Positions 1 through 9,184 are shown, numbered from the stretch's first letter. The stretch is 16,483 nt of DNA from Bacteroidota bacterium (GCA_023440945.1 JAEZRL010000158.1:1-16483); one strand, 5' to 3'. Notes: generated by a model from the sequence alone, not told the origin. A program made the numbers and translations.

Positions 1-223
1 ACAATGGTTACTTATTGATCAGCCGACAGAATGAAATGAAATTAGCTTAAAAAATTAATTTTACAGATTTTGCCAAATTGGAAATTATTCCTTTATCTTC
101 ATTAGGTAAAATTTACGTAATAGAAGACTAAGCCAAAACTGAAAAGAAATAATCACCAGATAATTTAATTCTCTCGTCAAACCAAAGGGTTTTTCTACCG
201 ATCACAAATCAAAAAACAAACAA

Positions 224-3200
224 ATGAAATTAGCTGCCGTCGTCAAAAAAAGCATGTATGCACTTACTGCTATTCTCTCACTTGCAATTTTCTTTGCATT
301 CAGGTATACTGATACACCATTGCGTGTACTTATATTTAGTAAAACAGAAGGCTTTCGTCACGCTTCTATTGAAGCCGGTAAAGCTGCATTTCAAAAAATG
401 GCAACAGAAAAAGGTTTTGCTGTTGACTTTACAGAGGATGCTTCTCAATTCAATACTAATAATCTCAAAAGATACAATGCTATTGTTTTCTTAAGCACCA
501 CCGGTGATGTTTTGAATGATGAACAGCAACAGGAATTTGAAAGATATATCCAGGCCGGCGGCGGTTATCTTGGCATACATGCCGCTGCAGATTGCGAGTA
601 CGACTGGCCCTGGTATGGAAAGCTTGTAGGTGCGTGGTTTTTAGATCATCCGATGCCGAATAACATTCAAAAAGGAAAGTTTTACATAGTTGATAAAACC
701 AGTTTTGCAACGAAAGACATGCCCGATACATTTGAACGCAGCGATGAATTTTACAGCTTTAAGCAAATCAATCCCGACATACATGTATTGATAAAGATTG
801 ATGAGAAATCTTACCAGGGTGGTAAGAATGGAGATGATCATCCAATGAGTTGGTATCATGACTTTGATGGCGGCCGTTCGTTCTATACAAACATGGGGCA
901 TACGGATGAAACATTTTCAGAACCACTTTTCTTAAATCATGTTTGGGAAGGTTTGCATTATGTTATGGGTGGTGATGACCCAGCACCGCTTGATTATACA
1001 AAAGCAAAACCGGAAGAAAACCGTTTTACAAAAGTTGTATTGGAAGAGAAACTGAATGAGCCGATGGAATTAAGCGTGTTGAATGATGGAAGAGTTTTAT
1101 TTATTGAAAGACATGGCGCAGTAAAGTTATACAACATCAAAACTAAACAGCTCAAAACCATTGCAACCATTCCTGTAAGTACAAAATATAAAGATAAAGA
1201 AGGTAAGGTTTCAGAAGCAGAAGATGGATTATTGGGATTAAATAAAGACCCAAATTTTGCAACAAATCATTGGATCTACCTCTATTATTCCGATCCGGAA
1301 AAATCTCAAAACATCTTAACCCGTTATACACTTAACGACGATGTATTGGATATGAAATCCAAAAAAGTTTTGCTTGCAGTAGCTACCCAACGTGAACAAT
1401 GTTGCCATACCGGCGGCTCGATTGCATTTGACGGAAATGGAAACCTTTATTTATCAACCGGTGATAATACAAGTCCCCGAGCAACCGCTTATGCACCGAT
1501 TGATGAACGAGAAGGAAGATCACCATGGGATGCGCAAAAATCTTCAGCCAATACAAATGATTTGCGTGGAAAGATCATTCGTATCAAACCACAAACCGAC
1601 GGAACTTATACCATTCCCGAAGGCAATCTTTTTCCGAAAGGAACAGCTAATACCCGACCAGAAATATTTTCTATGGGTCATAGAAATCCATTCAGAATTT
1701 CAGTTGATAAAAAAACTGGCTTTGTTTATTGGGGAGAAGTTGGCCCTGATGCAAACGATCCCGATTCTCTCAAAGGTCCTGCCGGACAGGATGAAGTTGG
1801 CCAGGCAAGAAAAGCGGGAAACTTCGGCTGGCCTTATTTTGTAGGGGATAACAAAGCGTATGACCATTTTGATTTTGCAACAGATAAGCCTATGGGATTT
1901 TTCGATGCAGCAAAGCCGATTAATAATTCACCCAACAACACGGGTTTGAAAGAATTACCGGCTGCACAAAAAGCATTTATCTGGTATCCTTATGCGGCAT
2001 CGAAAGAATTTCCATTGGTTGGTTCAGGTGGCCGCAGTGCGATGGCCGGACCTGTTTTTTATAGTGATGATTTTAAAAATGCAGCACGTGCTTTTCCAAA
2101 ATATTATAACGACAAATTATTTATTTATGAATGGATGCGTGGATGGATAATGGCCGTAACAATGGATAAAGATGGTAATTATGTTTCGATGGAAAGATTT
2201 ATGCCAGGCTATAAATTCAGCAACCCGATGGATATGGAATTTGCCGATAACGGCGACTTGTATATGCTTGAATATGGCACGGGTTGGTTTACCGCAAATG
2301 ATGATGCAAGACTGATACGCATTGAATACAATGGTGGGAACAGAAAACCTTCTATTGCAATGAATGCGGATAACATGGGCGGTTCTGTTCCTTTTACTGT
2401 TAACCTTTCATCCAATGGAACAAAAGATGCAGATGGCGATACACTGAAATATTCCTGGAAGATCACTTCAAAGAACGGTTATGCAAAAAACATCGGTCAA
2501 CCGAATGCAAAACTTACACTTTCAAAACCCGGCATTTATAAAGCAACCCTAACCGTAAGTGATAATAAAGGCGGCGTATCATCTCAATCAATGGAATTAA
2601 CTGCAGGCAACGAACCACCGGTTGTTTCATTTGATATTGGCAAGAACAATAAATCATTCTACTTTCCCAATAAAACTTATAATTATAAAGTTGAAGTAAA
2701 GGATAAAGAAGATGGTTCATTAGCGAACGGAAAAATAAAACCTTCACAGGTTGTAGTTAATATTGATTATCTAGCTGAAGGATTTGATAAAGCGGAAATT
2801 GTTCAGGGCCACCGTACAGCGGATGAAGCAGTGAATGTTTCAAAGGGATTGAAGTTAATAACAACGAATGATTGCAGATCCTGCCATAAAGATTACAAAA
2901 AATCAATCGGACCATCTTACATGGCTGTTGCACAGAAGTACAGTGGAAAATCAGGTGTACTGGAAAAACTTACAAAGAAAGTTATAGCGGGAGGAAAGGG
3001 CGTTTGGGGTGATGTGGTAATGGCAGCGCATCCGCAACTTTCTGCACAGGATGCTTCTGAAATGGTTAAATATATTTTGAGCTTATCTCAGCCAAAACTG
3101 AAAGTAAAATCATTACCTGCACAAGGTACTTATACGATCAAACAACAACCAAATGATAAAGGCCAGGGCGTTTACATCTTCCGTGCATCTTATACCGATC

Positions 3201-3964
3201 GTGGAGCAAATGGTTTGCCCGGCATTACCTCCGAAGGAACATTTACACTTCGCAATGCTAGCATTAACCCAACAAAATATGATGAAGTGGTTGATGCAAC
3301 CAAAATGAGTTTTGGTGGTAATAATTTCGTTATTCCAACAAAATCCGGCAGCTACATTGGATTGAATCAAATAGACTTAACAGGAATTACGCAGATACAA
3401 ATTCAGGCTATGGCGCCTAAAGCACAGTTAAATGCAGAAGGCGGTGTGATTGAATTAAGAATGGATTCACCAAACGGTGCATTACTTGGTAAGACACCTT
3501 TTATTGGTGATGCCGGAGGTGATGCATTAAGTTTTGGCGGAAAACCTGCAATGCTTGATGTAAAGCCAACGGAAGGTGTGCATGATATTTATCTCGTGTT
3601 TACAAATCCGAAAGCAAAACAAGGCGCCTCGTTAATGGTTGTTTTAGGAACACAGTTTAAGACAGCAGAAACAATGACTGCTTCAACAGTCCAGAAAGAC
3701 ATACCAAAAGTTGATCTGAATGATTACACAGGAAAATATAAAATGACCGGTTTACCTTTTCCTTATATTGAAGTAAGTGTGCAGAATGGAAAATTAATGA
3801 TGAAGGCAGGAGAACAAGGCGGCGAAATAACACCAACAAATGAAGCTGACACATTTGATGCAGGCGGCAAAGCAACACTTTTGTTTATTCGTGATGATAA
3901 AAATAAAGTTGCTAAACTGCAAATGGAAGCAATGGGTTTTAAGTTTACCGGTGATAAAGAATGA
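224..3964 (+). CDS. ThuA / PQQ-type sugar dehydrogenase / PKD / cytochrome c / CBM6-like multidomain protein
   Basis: A 1246-residue extracytoplasmic mosaic protein. Residues 11-26 form one hydrophobic segment (signal peptide or anchor, no lipobox Cys). A ThuA-like domain spans about 34-250 (VLIFSKTEGFRHASI start). A glucose/sorbosone-dehydrogenase beta-propeller spans about 269-703. It carries the motif CCHTGGS with His395, the likely counterpart of the catalytic His of soluble PQQ glucose dehydrogenases, and GHRNPFR near 485-490. A PKD domain covers about 706-795 (DADGDTLKYSW), then an Ig-like stretch. A class I cytochrome c domain follows, with heme motif C884-R-S-C887-H888 and candidate axial Met933. 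A CBM6-like beta domain spans about 1029-1144 and a small beta domain about 1160-1246. This order recurs in Bacteroidota proteins. The inferred role is oxidation of a periplasmic sugar with electrons passed to the attached heme. The substrate is unknown, and PQQ dependence is inferred from the family. The ATG follows an A-rich leader. Confidence 0.9.
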   Translation: MKLAAVVKKSMYALTAILSLAIFFAFRYTDTPLRVLIFSKTEGFRHASIEAGKAAFQKMATEKGFAVDFTEDASQFNTNNLKRYNAIVFLSTTGDVLNDEQQQEFERYIQAGGGYLGIHAAADCEYDWPWYGKLVGAWFLDHPMPNNIQKGKFYIVDKTSFATKDMPDTFERSDEFYSFKQINPDIHVLIKIDEKSYQGGKNGDDHPMSWYHDFDGGRSFYTNMGHTDETFSEPLFLNHVWEGLHYVMGGDDPAPLDYTKAKPEENRFTKVVLEEKLNEPMELSVLNDGRVLFIERHGAVKLYNIKTKQLKTIATIPVSTKYKDKEGKVSEAEDGLLGLNKDPNFATNHWIYLYYSDPEKSQNILTRYTLNDDVLDMKSKKVLLAVATQREQCCHTGGSIAFDGNGNLYLSTGDNTSPRATAYAPIDEREGRSPWDAQKSSANTNDLRGKIIRIKPQTDGTYTIPEGNLFPKGTANTRPEIFSMGHRNPFRISVDKKTGFVYWGEVGPDANDPDSLKGPAGQDEVGQARKAGNFGWPYFVGDNKAYDHFDFATDKPMGFFDAAKPINNSPNNTGLKELPAAQKAFIWYPYAASKEFPLVGSGGRSAMAGPVFYSDDFKNAARAFPKYYNDKLFIYEWMRGWIMAVTMDKDGNYVSMERFMPGYKFSNPMDMEFADNGDLYMLEYGTGWFTANDDARLIRIEYNGGNRKPSIAMNADNMGGSVPFTVNLSSNGTKDADGDTLKYSWKITSKNGYAKNIGQPNAKLTLSKPGIYKATLTVSDNKGGVSSQSMELTAGNEPPVVSFDIGKNNKSFYFPNKTYNYKVEVKDKEDGSLANGKIKPSQVVVNIDYLAEGFDKAEIVQGHRTADEAVNVSKGLKLITTNDCRSCHKDYKKSIGPSYMAVAQKYSGKSGVLEKLTKKVIAGGKGVWGDVVMAAHPQLSAQDASEMVKYILSLSQPKLKVKSLPAQGTYTIKQQPNDKGQGVYIFRASYTDRGANGLPGITSEGTFTLRNASINPTKYDEVVDATKMSFGGNNFVIPTKSGSYIGLNQIDLTGITQIQIQAMAPKAQLNAEGGVIELRMDSPNGALLGKTPFIGDAGGDALSFGGKPAMLDVKPTEGVHDIYLVFTNPKAKQGASLMVVLGTQFKTAETMTASTVQKDIPKVDLNDYTGKYKMTGLPFPYIEVSVQNGKLMMKAGEQGGEITPTNEADTFDAGGKATLLFIRDDKNKVAKLQMEAMGFKFTGDKE

Positions 3965-4100
3965 TCTTTAATAACACATCTTATAAATTCAAACACAACA
4001 ATCAAAAACAATCACATGAAACCGAGCATCGCAAATCTTCACATAAGAAATGAAAATGCGAGGTTCCATCTGACCTATTAAAACAATAAAAAATTTCCAG

Positions 4101-4478
4101 ATGAAAAAGCTAACTGTAATTTTTGCAGGATTATTCCTGCTTGCATTATCTGCTAAAACAAATGCGCAAACCGGTGCAGATTATTTTGCAGGCAAATGGA
4201 GTGTACTCGTTAAAGGACTTCCGCAAGGTGATACAAAAATGATCTTTGTGCTTGAAAGAACAGACAGCACAATGACAGGCGTAGTACAGGATTCAACAGG
4301 CACTGAAATATCAAAACTTGATAAAGTAGAATTAAATGATTCTACTGCAACCGTTTACTTTACCGCACAAGGTTATGACGTTAATTTAGAGATGAATAAA
4401 AAAGATGAAGATCATATTACAGGTAGCCTGATGAGTATGTTTGACGCAGAAGGCGAACGGATAAAAAATGCTAAATAA
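4101..4478 (+). CDS. small secreted protein of unknown function
   Basis: A 125-residue protein with a clear signal peptide: MKK, a hydrophobic core to about residue 18, then a probable cleavage after TNA at about 22-23. The mature part is about 100 residues. It starts with a YFAGKW motif and is rich in alternating Thr/Asp/Val strands (FVLERTDSTMTGVVQDSTG), suggesting a small beta barrel or lipocalin-like fold. I do not recognise a family. It lies 136 bp after the large dehydrogenase, with no terminator visible between them, and is followed at once by a strong intrinsic terminator. It is therefore probably the last gene of that transcript. The start is supported by a leader (aaatttccag before ATG) closely resembling that of the rhamnosidase gene downstream. 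Confidence 0.75.
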   Translation: MKKLTVIFAGLFLLALSAKTNAQTGADYFAGKWSVLVKGLPQGDTKMIFVLERTDSTMTGVVQDSTGTEISKLDKVELNDSTATVYFTAQGYDVNLEMNKKDEDHITGSLMSMFDAEGERIKNAK

Positions 4479-4491
4479 AAATTTTAATAAG

Positions 4492-4513
4492 GGCAGCGAA
4501 AGCTGCCTTTTTT
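4492..4513 (+). terminator. intrinsic terminator after the small secreted protein gene
   Basis: A perfect 6-bp GC-rich stem, GGCAGC (4492-4497) and GCTGCC (4502-4507), closes a stable GAAA tetraloop. Six T residues (4508-4513) and a further T-rich run follow. It begins 13 bp after the stop codon. It separates the dehydrogenase unit from the rhamnoside unit. Confidence 0.9.
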
Positions 4514-4579
4514 GTTTTTTGATGTTTCGTATGATGGATATTTGGAAGAAATATAAACGAATGCATTAAAACAGTTACA

Positions 4580-5404
4580 ATGAAAAAACTTCTTCTACTG
4601 TTGACACTATTTTTCCTTTTTACTTCTTTCCACAGGAAAGAACTTACATGGGTGGCCATAGGCGACTCTATTACTTATTTAAACGATCATCCGGATGAAA
4701 CAGGCAACCGTATCACCAGTGGATATATGACAAAGGTTGTTAAAAAGCTTCCCTATATTCATTTTATTAACCAGGGGCATAATGGCTGGACCTCCGGAAA
4801 CATTGCTGCATCAATTGAGAAATTAGGACTTATAAAAGCAGATGTATATTCCGTGTTTTTAGGTACAAATGATTGGTGGCAGGGCAGGCCTTTGGGTGTA
4901 TTCAATGATTATCTAAACAATACCGGTAATAGTACAGTTTATGGATCTTTTCGCATCATCATCAACAAACTTTACAGCCTGAACAAAGATGCAAAAGTCA
5001 TCCTCATAACACCCATGCAGCGTACTGATTTTATTTATATTCTTGACCCAAAGAATAATGCTTACGGTTCTTATCGTACAAAGAACGGGCAGTATCTTGA
5101 GCAGTTTGCAAAAGCAATTGATAGCATCGGCCATCATGAAGGATTTGATGTAATAGACCTTTATCACAAAAAAGGGATGGATGTAAAGCACCTGGTTAAG
5201 TTTAAGCGATTAAAAGACCCGCAAACAGGACAATATAAAAATTATAGCTATCCAAACTATATTGACATCACGTTTCATCCCGGCGAAGACGAGTATCCAT
5301 ATCCGGCAGAAGCGATTGATATAACTTATGATGGGCTTCATCCTTCTGATAAAGGGTATGGCATGATAAGCAAATTCCTGGTAAAAATTATCAAGAAGTA
5401 TTAA
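4580..5404 (+). CDS. secreted SGNH/GDSL-family hydrolase (probable esterase)
   Basis: A 274-residue protein with an N-terminal signal peptide (MKKLLLLLTLFFLF, ending about residue 17-20). The SGNH blocks are all present. Block I is IGDSIT with nucleophile Ser30. The block II Gly is in NQGHNGWTSG. Block III is GTND at 95-98 with Asn97. Block V is DGLHPSD with Asp251 and His254 completing the triad. Length is normal for the family. Members are lipases, thioesterases or carbohydrate acetylesterases. Its location next to a rhamnosidase favours an esterase that deacylates a rhamnose-containing glycan, but that is inference from context. It starts about 70 bp after the terminator, so a promoter is expected in 4514-4579, though I see no consensus there. 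Confidence 0.88.
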   Translation: MKKLLLLLTLFFLFTSFHRKELTWVAIGDSITYLNDHPDETGNRITSGYMTKVVKKLPYIHFINQGHNGWTSGNIAASIEKLGLIKADVYSVFLGTNDWWQGRPLGVFNDYLNNTGNSTVYGSFRIIINKLYSLNKDAKVILITPMQRTDFIYILDPKNNAYGSYRTKNGQYLEQFAKAIDSIGHHEGFDVIDLYHKKGMDVKHLVKFKRLKDPQTGQYKNYSYPNYIDITFHPGEDEYPYPAEAIDITYDGLHPSDKGYGMISKFLVKIIKKY

Positions 5405-5406
5405 AG

Positions 5407-5505
5407 ATGACCGGAAATAATAATATAAAGGCAGATGAATTTACTTCAGAAAAGTTCCTTAAAGAACAGAACGTACAAGTGAGTGACACAACAGGCGATG
5501 AGTAA
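5407..5505 (+). CDS. possible 32-codon small ORF, or remnant of a repeated coding fragment
   Basis: ATG lies two bases after the TAA of the SGNH hydrolase gene. The frame runs 32 codons to TAA and encodes a hydrophilic, acidic peptide ending KEQNVQVSDTTGDE. Its last part (5461-5491) matches 14517-14547 with only 2 mismatches in 31 bp. There the same frame reads KEQDVKVSDTKEA and stop, preceded by an in-frame stop and no ATG. The similar reading frame and adjacent stop in both copies suggest a C-terminal coding fragment dispersed in the genome, or a conserved short peptide. I recognise no family. Expression is unproven. Confidence 0.35.
   Translation: MTGNNNIKADEFTSEKFLKEQNVQVSDTTGDE
5461..5491 (+). 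repeat. 31-bp dispersed repeat, copy 1
   Basis: The core ACGTACAAGTGAGTGACACA and its upstream flank AAAGAACAGA match copy 2 at 14517-14547 at 29 of 31 positions. Both copies sit in gaps upstream of rhamnose genes (the rhamnosidase and rhaB). In both, the frame encoding KEQ-V-VSDT is open and ends within 5 codons of the repeat. Confidence 0.7.
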
Positions 5506-5668
5506 AGATAATAAAGCGAAGACAATAAAAAGAACCATGACAGCACATGACAGTTAATTATAGTATCAGTTCTACATTTAGTTATCTGCTTACTTTATGG
5601 AATGGATGAATCACTTTCAATAACGTACAAAAACCTATTCCATTTTGCAAAAAACAAAAATTTTTCAG

Positions 5669-8600
5669 ATGAAAAAACCTGTTTTGTTTTTATCGCTTGC
5701 CTTACTAACTGTTGCCTGTTATTCACAACAAAAAAATGATAAGATATTTACTGCCTTTCTTACACCTCCAGATTCTGCAAAACCCCGTGTTTGGTGGCAT
5801 TGGATGAATGGCAATATCACCAAAGATGGGATCCGTAAAGACCTTGAATGGATGCATAGAGTTGGCATTGGTGGATTCCAAAATTTTGATGCGAGTTTAT
5901 TAACACCACAGGTTGTTGAAAAACGATTAACGTTTATGACACCGGAATGGAAAGATGCTTTTCAATTTACAACAAAGCTTGCTGATTCATTGGATCTTGA
6001 AATGGCTATCGCAGGTTCACCGGGATGGAGTGAAAGTGGTGGCCCCTGGGTAAAACCGGAAGATGGCATGAAGAAATTTGTTTGGACTGAAACACGTATA
6101 AAAGGAGGTTCATCCAATAGCAAAATTGCGCAGGCTTCTGGCGTAACAGGGCCATTCCAAAATATAATAAAACAGCCAGGCTTTGGTGAAAAAGTAGATG
6201 CATCAAAACTTGCTTCCTTTTACAAAGATGTTGCGGTGGTTGCTTTTAAACTACCTGACGCAGACAGATCGTTAAATGAACTGGGAGTTACTGTTACTTC
6301 AAGTGCCGGTAATTTTTCTTTGCAACAATTAACAGATGGTGATTTGGCAACAACGAATCTTTTACCGAGAGATTCCGTGAAAGGTTATGCGTGGATACAA
6401 TTTGCTTTCCCCAAGAAACAAACCGTTAAAGCGGTTACAATGGTTGGCGGTGGCAATCCTGGCATTTTTGGAATGGGTGCCGACGCAAAAGATTCACGTT
6501 CGCTTGAAGCAAGTGATGATGGCTCAAATTTCAAATTCGTTTGTTACATACCTCCCGGTGCAGTACTGCAACAAACGATAAACATACCTGTTACTACAGC
6601 AAAATATTTTCGCGTAACAGTAAAAAACCCGCCGGTACAATTTAATGGAATGGCAGCAATGGTTGGACTAGAAGTAAAACCTGTCACACCACCGGGAATT
6701 GATATTGCAGAACTCGTTTTGCATACTGCTTCAAGGATAAATATGTTTGAAGAAAAAGATGCATTTGCACCGGTAGGCGATCTATATCAGAAATTAACCG
6801 AATCAACCAATGATATAGTTTCAGCGAATAATATTATTGATTTAACAGATAAATTAAATGCAGATGGAACATTGAACTGGACTGCACCTGAAGGCGAATG
6901 GAAAATTGTTCGCTTTGGCTATTCTTTATTGGGAATTGATAATCATCCTGCCTCACCTGAAGCTACAGGTCCCGAAGTTGATAAGCTTGATCCAGTTGCT
7001 ATCAAAAATTATTTCACCAATTATCTGGAGCAATATAAAGATGCAACAGGTGGGTTGATGGGAAGCAAAGGATTGCAATACATGGTAACCGATAGTTGGG
7101 AAGCAGGTGCACAAAACTGGACAGGTAATCTTCCGGCAGAATTCGAGAAGCGTCGTGGCTATAGCATTATTCCCTGGCTGCCGGTGTTAACAGGTTATGT
7201 TGTAAAGAGTGCAGCAGAAAGCGAAAAGTTTTTATTTGATTTCAGGAAAACGCTGAGTGATATGGTTGCCGAATATCATTATGATGGCTTAACAAACATA
7301 CTTGCACAATATAGCATGAAGCGTTATTCCGAATCGCATGAAAGCGGTCGTGCTTTTATTGGCGATGGCATGGAAGCCAAACGTAAAGCTGCGGTACCTA
7401 TGTCGGCTATGTGGACACCGAATCCTTTCATCAATGGAAATGATCAAACAGGTTATGAAGTCGATATACGCGAATCTGCTTCCGTAGCACATTTGTACGG
7501 AAAAACGTTTGTAGCTGCAGAATCATTAACCGCATTAGGTCTGCCGAATGCTGCATGGTCTTATTCTCCTGAAACATTAAAACCGACTGCCGACCTTGAA
7601 CTTGCAAGCGGTTTGAACAGGTTTGTTATCCATTGCTCTGTTCATCAGCCTGTGGATGATAAAATTCCGGGGCTTGGTCTCGGTCCTTTTGGGCAATGGT
7701 TCACCCGTCATGAAACGTGGGCTGAACAAGCAAAAGCATGGACGGATTATCTTTCAAGAAGCAGTTATATGTTGCAACAGGGAAAGTTTGTTGCTGACAT
7801 TCTGTATTATTATGGTGAAGACAACAACATCACTTCTTTATTCGGAAAAAAATTACCGGACATTCCTGAAGGCTATAATTATGATTTTGTAAATGCTGAT
7901 GCACTCATCAATTTATTATCTGTAAAAGATGGAAAACTTGTTACACCAACCGGCATGAGTTATCAATTGCTTGTGCTCGACAGCAATGCGACAAGAATGT
8001 CTTTACCCGTTTTAAGAAAGATAAGTGAACTGGTAAAAGCAGGAGCAGTTGTTACTGGCATCAAACCTGCAACAGCATTAAGCTTAACGGATAATGAAAA
8101 CGAGTTTACAAAACTTGTGAATGAAACATGGAATTCAAATAATGCAAAAGTATTTGCAGGAAAAGATTTGAAAGATGTATTGCAATCGTTAAACATTACA
8201 CCTGATTTTATCTTCAATAAAACGCAGCCTGATGCTAAAATTTTATACGTACATCGCCGGTCAAGCGATGGAGATATTTATTGGATTAATAATCGTAACG
8301 ACATGATTGAAGATATTGAGGCAAGTTTTCGTGTAGATGCAAAAATGCCTGAACTCTGGTTTGCAGAAACAGGTAAAACGGAACCTTTGTCTTATAGTAT
8401 TGCCAATGGCGTTACAAAAGTTAAATTGCACCTAGAACCAAATGATGCTGTATTTGTTGTGTTCAGAAATAAGGCAGCAAAACCTTCTGTTGAATTACCC
8501 GTTTTAAAAGTGAACGAACTTGCAACGATAAATGGTTCATGGAAGGTTGATTTTCAAAAAGACCGTGGCGCACCTGCTTCCATAACAATAGATGAACTTG

Positions 8601-9007
8601 CCTCCTGGAGTGATAATGCTGATGCTGGTGTAAAATATTTTTCAGGAACGGGCACTTATACAAAAACCATAACAGCACAGGCTGGTTGGTTTGATAAAGA
8701 TGCAGAACTTTGGCTAAATCTTGGTGATGTAAAAAATCTTGCTGAAGTAATTGTAAATGACAAATCACTTGGTATTCTTTGGAAAAAACCTTTTCGTGTT
8801 AATATAACCGAAGCTTTAAAACCCGGTGAAAACAAGATAGAGATAAAGGTTACAAATCTTTGGGTGAATCGTTTAATAGGCGATGCACAAACCGGCATTG
8901 AAAAAACCATAACTTATACAACAATGCCTTTTTACCAGGCTAACTCAAAATTGTTGCCTTCAGGTTTGTTGGGCCCTGTGAAAATAATGAGCGTTAAAAG
9001 AAAATAA
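5669..9007 (+). CDS. exported alpha-L-rhamnosidase, GH106 type
   Basis: A 1112-residue glycoside hydrolase that would release L-rhamnose from glycans or glycosides. ATG at 5669 is chosen over TTG at 5645 because it gives a standard signal peptide (MKKPVLFLSLALLTVACYSQ). A lipobox-like TVAC at the end of the signal makes a lipoprotein possible. The mature start (VWWHWMNGNITKDGIRKDLEW) is the GH106-family signature. Glu478 in DSWEAG and Glu618 in AAESLT are 140 residues apart and are the likely acid and base, by analogy with the Bacteroides enzyme BT0986. An insert around 205-345 resembles a discoidin-like carbohydrate-binding domain. The C-terminal ~150 residues (LWLNLGDV...VIVNDKSLGILWKKPF) form a jelly-roll module typical of such enzymes. 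It opens the rhamnose region; cytoplasmic rhamnose genes follow on the same strand. Confidence 0.9.
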   Translation: MKKPVLFLSLALLTVACYSQQKNDKIFTAFLTPPDSAKPRVWWHWMNGNITKDGIRKDLEWMHRVGIGGFQNFDASLLTPQVVEKRLTFMTPEWKDAFQFTTKLADSLDLEMAIAGSPGWSESGGPWVKPEDGMKKFVWTETRIKGGSSNSKIAQASGVTGPFQNIIKQPGFGEKVDASKLASFYKDVAVVAFKLPDADRSLNELGVTVTSSAGNFSLQQLTDGDLATTNLLPRDSVKGYAWIQFAFPKKQTVKAVTMVGGGNPGIFGMGADAKDSRSLEASDDGSNFKFVCYIPPGAVLQQTINIPVTTAKYFRVTVKNPPVQFNGMAAMVGLEVKPVTPPGIDIAELVLHTASRINMFEEKDAFAPVGDLYQKLTESTNDIVSANNIIDLTDKLNADGTLNWTAPEGEWKIVRFGYSLLGIDNHPASPEATGPEVDKLDPVAIKNYFTNYLEQYKDATGGLMGSKGLQYMVTDSWEAGAQNWTGNLPAEFEKRRGYSIIPWLPVLTGYVVKSAAESEKFLFDFRKTLSDMVAEYHYDGLTNILAQYSMKRYSESHESGRAFIGDGMEAKRKAAVPMSAMWTPNPFINGNDQTGYEVDIRESASVAHLYGKTFVAAESLTALGLPNAAWSYSPETLKPTADLELASGLNRFVIHCSVHQPVDDKIPGLGLGPFGQWFTRHETWAEQAKAWTDYLSRSSYMLQQGKFVADILYYYGEDNNITSLFGKKLPDIPEGYNYDFVNADALINLLSVKDGKLVTPTGMSYQLLVLDSNATRMSLPVLRKISELVKAGAVVTGIKPATALSLTDNENEFTKLVNETWNSNNAKVFAGKDLKDVLQSLNITPDFIFNKTQPDAKILYVHRRSSDGDIYWINNRNDMIEDIEASFRVDAKMPELWFAETGKTEPLSYSIANGVTKVKLHLEPNDAVFVVFRNKAAKPSVELPVLKVNELATINGSWKVDFQKDRGAPASITIDELASWSDNADAGVKYFSGTGTYTKTITAQAGWFDKDAELWLNLGDVKNLAEVIVNDKSLGILWKKPFRVNITEALKPGENKIEIKVTNLWVNRLIGDAQTGIEKTITYTTMPFYQANSKLLPSGLLGPVKIMSVKRK

Positions 9008-9040
9008 CATCGTGATTAAATCAAGTTTTCTTTTTGTTGA

Positions 9041-9161
9041 CCCGGCTTTTGCAATACTATAAAGCATCGTTGCGTCGCACACTGCATCGTTCAGATCATT
9101 AATGAACAAGGTGTACAAGAGTGCGACGCAAGAAAAGATCAATTGAAATACAAAAGCCAGG
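9041..9161. repeat. 121-bp nested inverted repeat in the gap between rhamnosidase and lactate dehydrogenase genes
   Basis: Outer arms are CCCGGCTTTTG (9041-9051) and CAAAAGCCAGG (9151-9161), matching at 10 of 11 positions. Inner arms are TTGCGTCGCACACT (9070-9083) and AGAGTGCGACGCAA (9118-9131), matching at 13 of 14. A further GTTCA/TGAAC pair lies at 9089-9093 and 9103-9107. The octamer GCATCGTT is also repeated directly at 9064 and 9084. The two arm pairs share nearly the same centre (about 9101), so the whole element folds as one long imperfect hairpin. The stem is GC-rich against an AT-rich background and has no T-tract, so it is not a standard terminator. It could be a dispersed palindromic element, a MITE-like relic, or an mRNA processing or stability structure. 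Confidence 0.8.
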
Positions 9162-9184
9162 CTCATAAAAATATTATCTAAAAA

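Noticed and set aside
3..50. Tail of an upstream gene ending NEMKLA-stop
   Set aside because: Only 15 codons are visible before TAA. Another short frame (51-131) ending KIYVIED-stop is equally plausible, so neither can be supported.
480..901. Minus-strand ORFs here and elsewhere (for example 8463-8910 and 11038-11253)
   Set aside because: They lie wholly inside strong + strand genes, have no recognisable motifs and show the low-complexity composition of antisense shadows.
4016..4081. 21-codon ORF between the first two genes
   Set aside because: No signal, motif or repeat supports it; a frame of this length is expected by chance.
5645..5668. TTG at 5645 as the start of the rhamnosidase
   Set aside because: It would add eight residues before a perfect signal peptide starting at ATG 5669, and the leader before that ATG resembles the one at 4091-4100.
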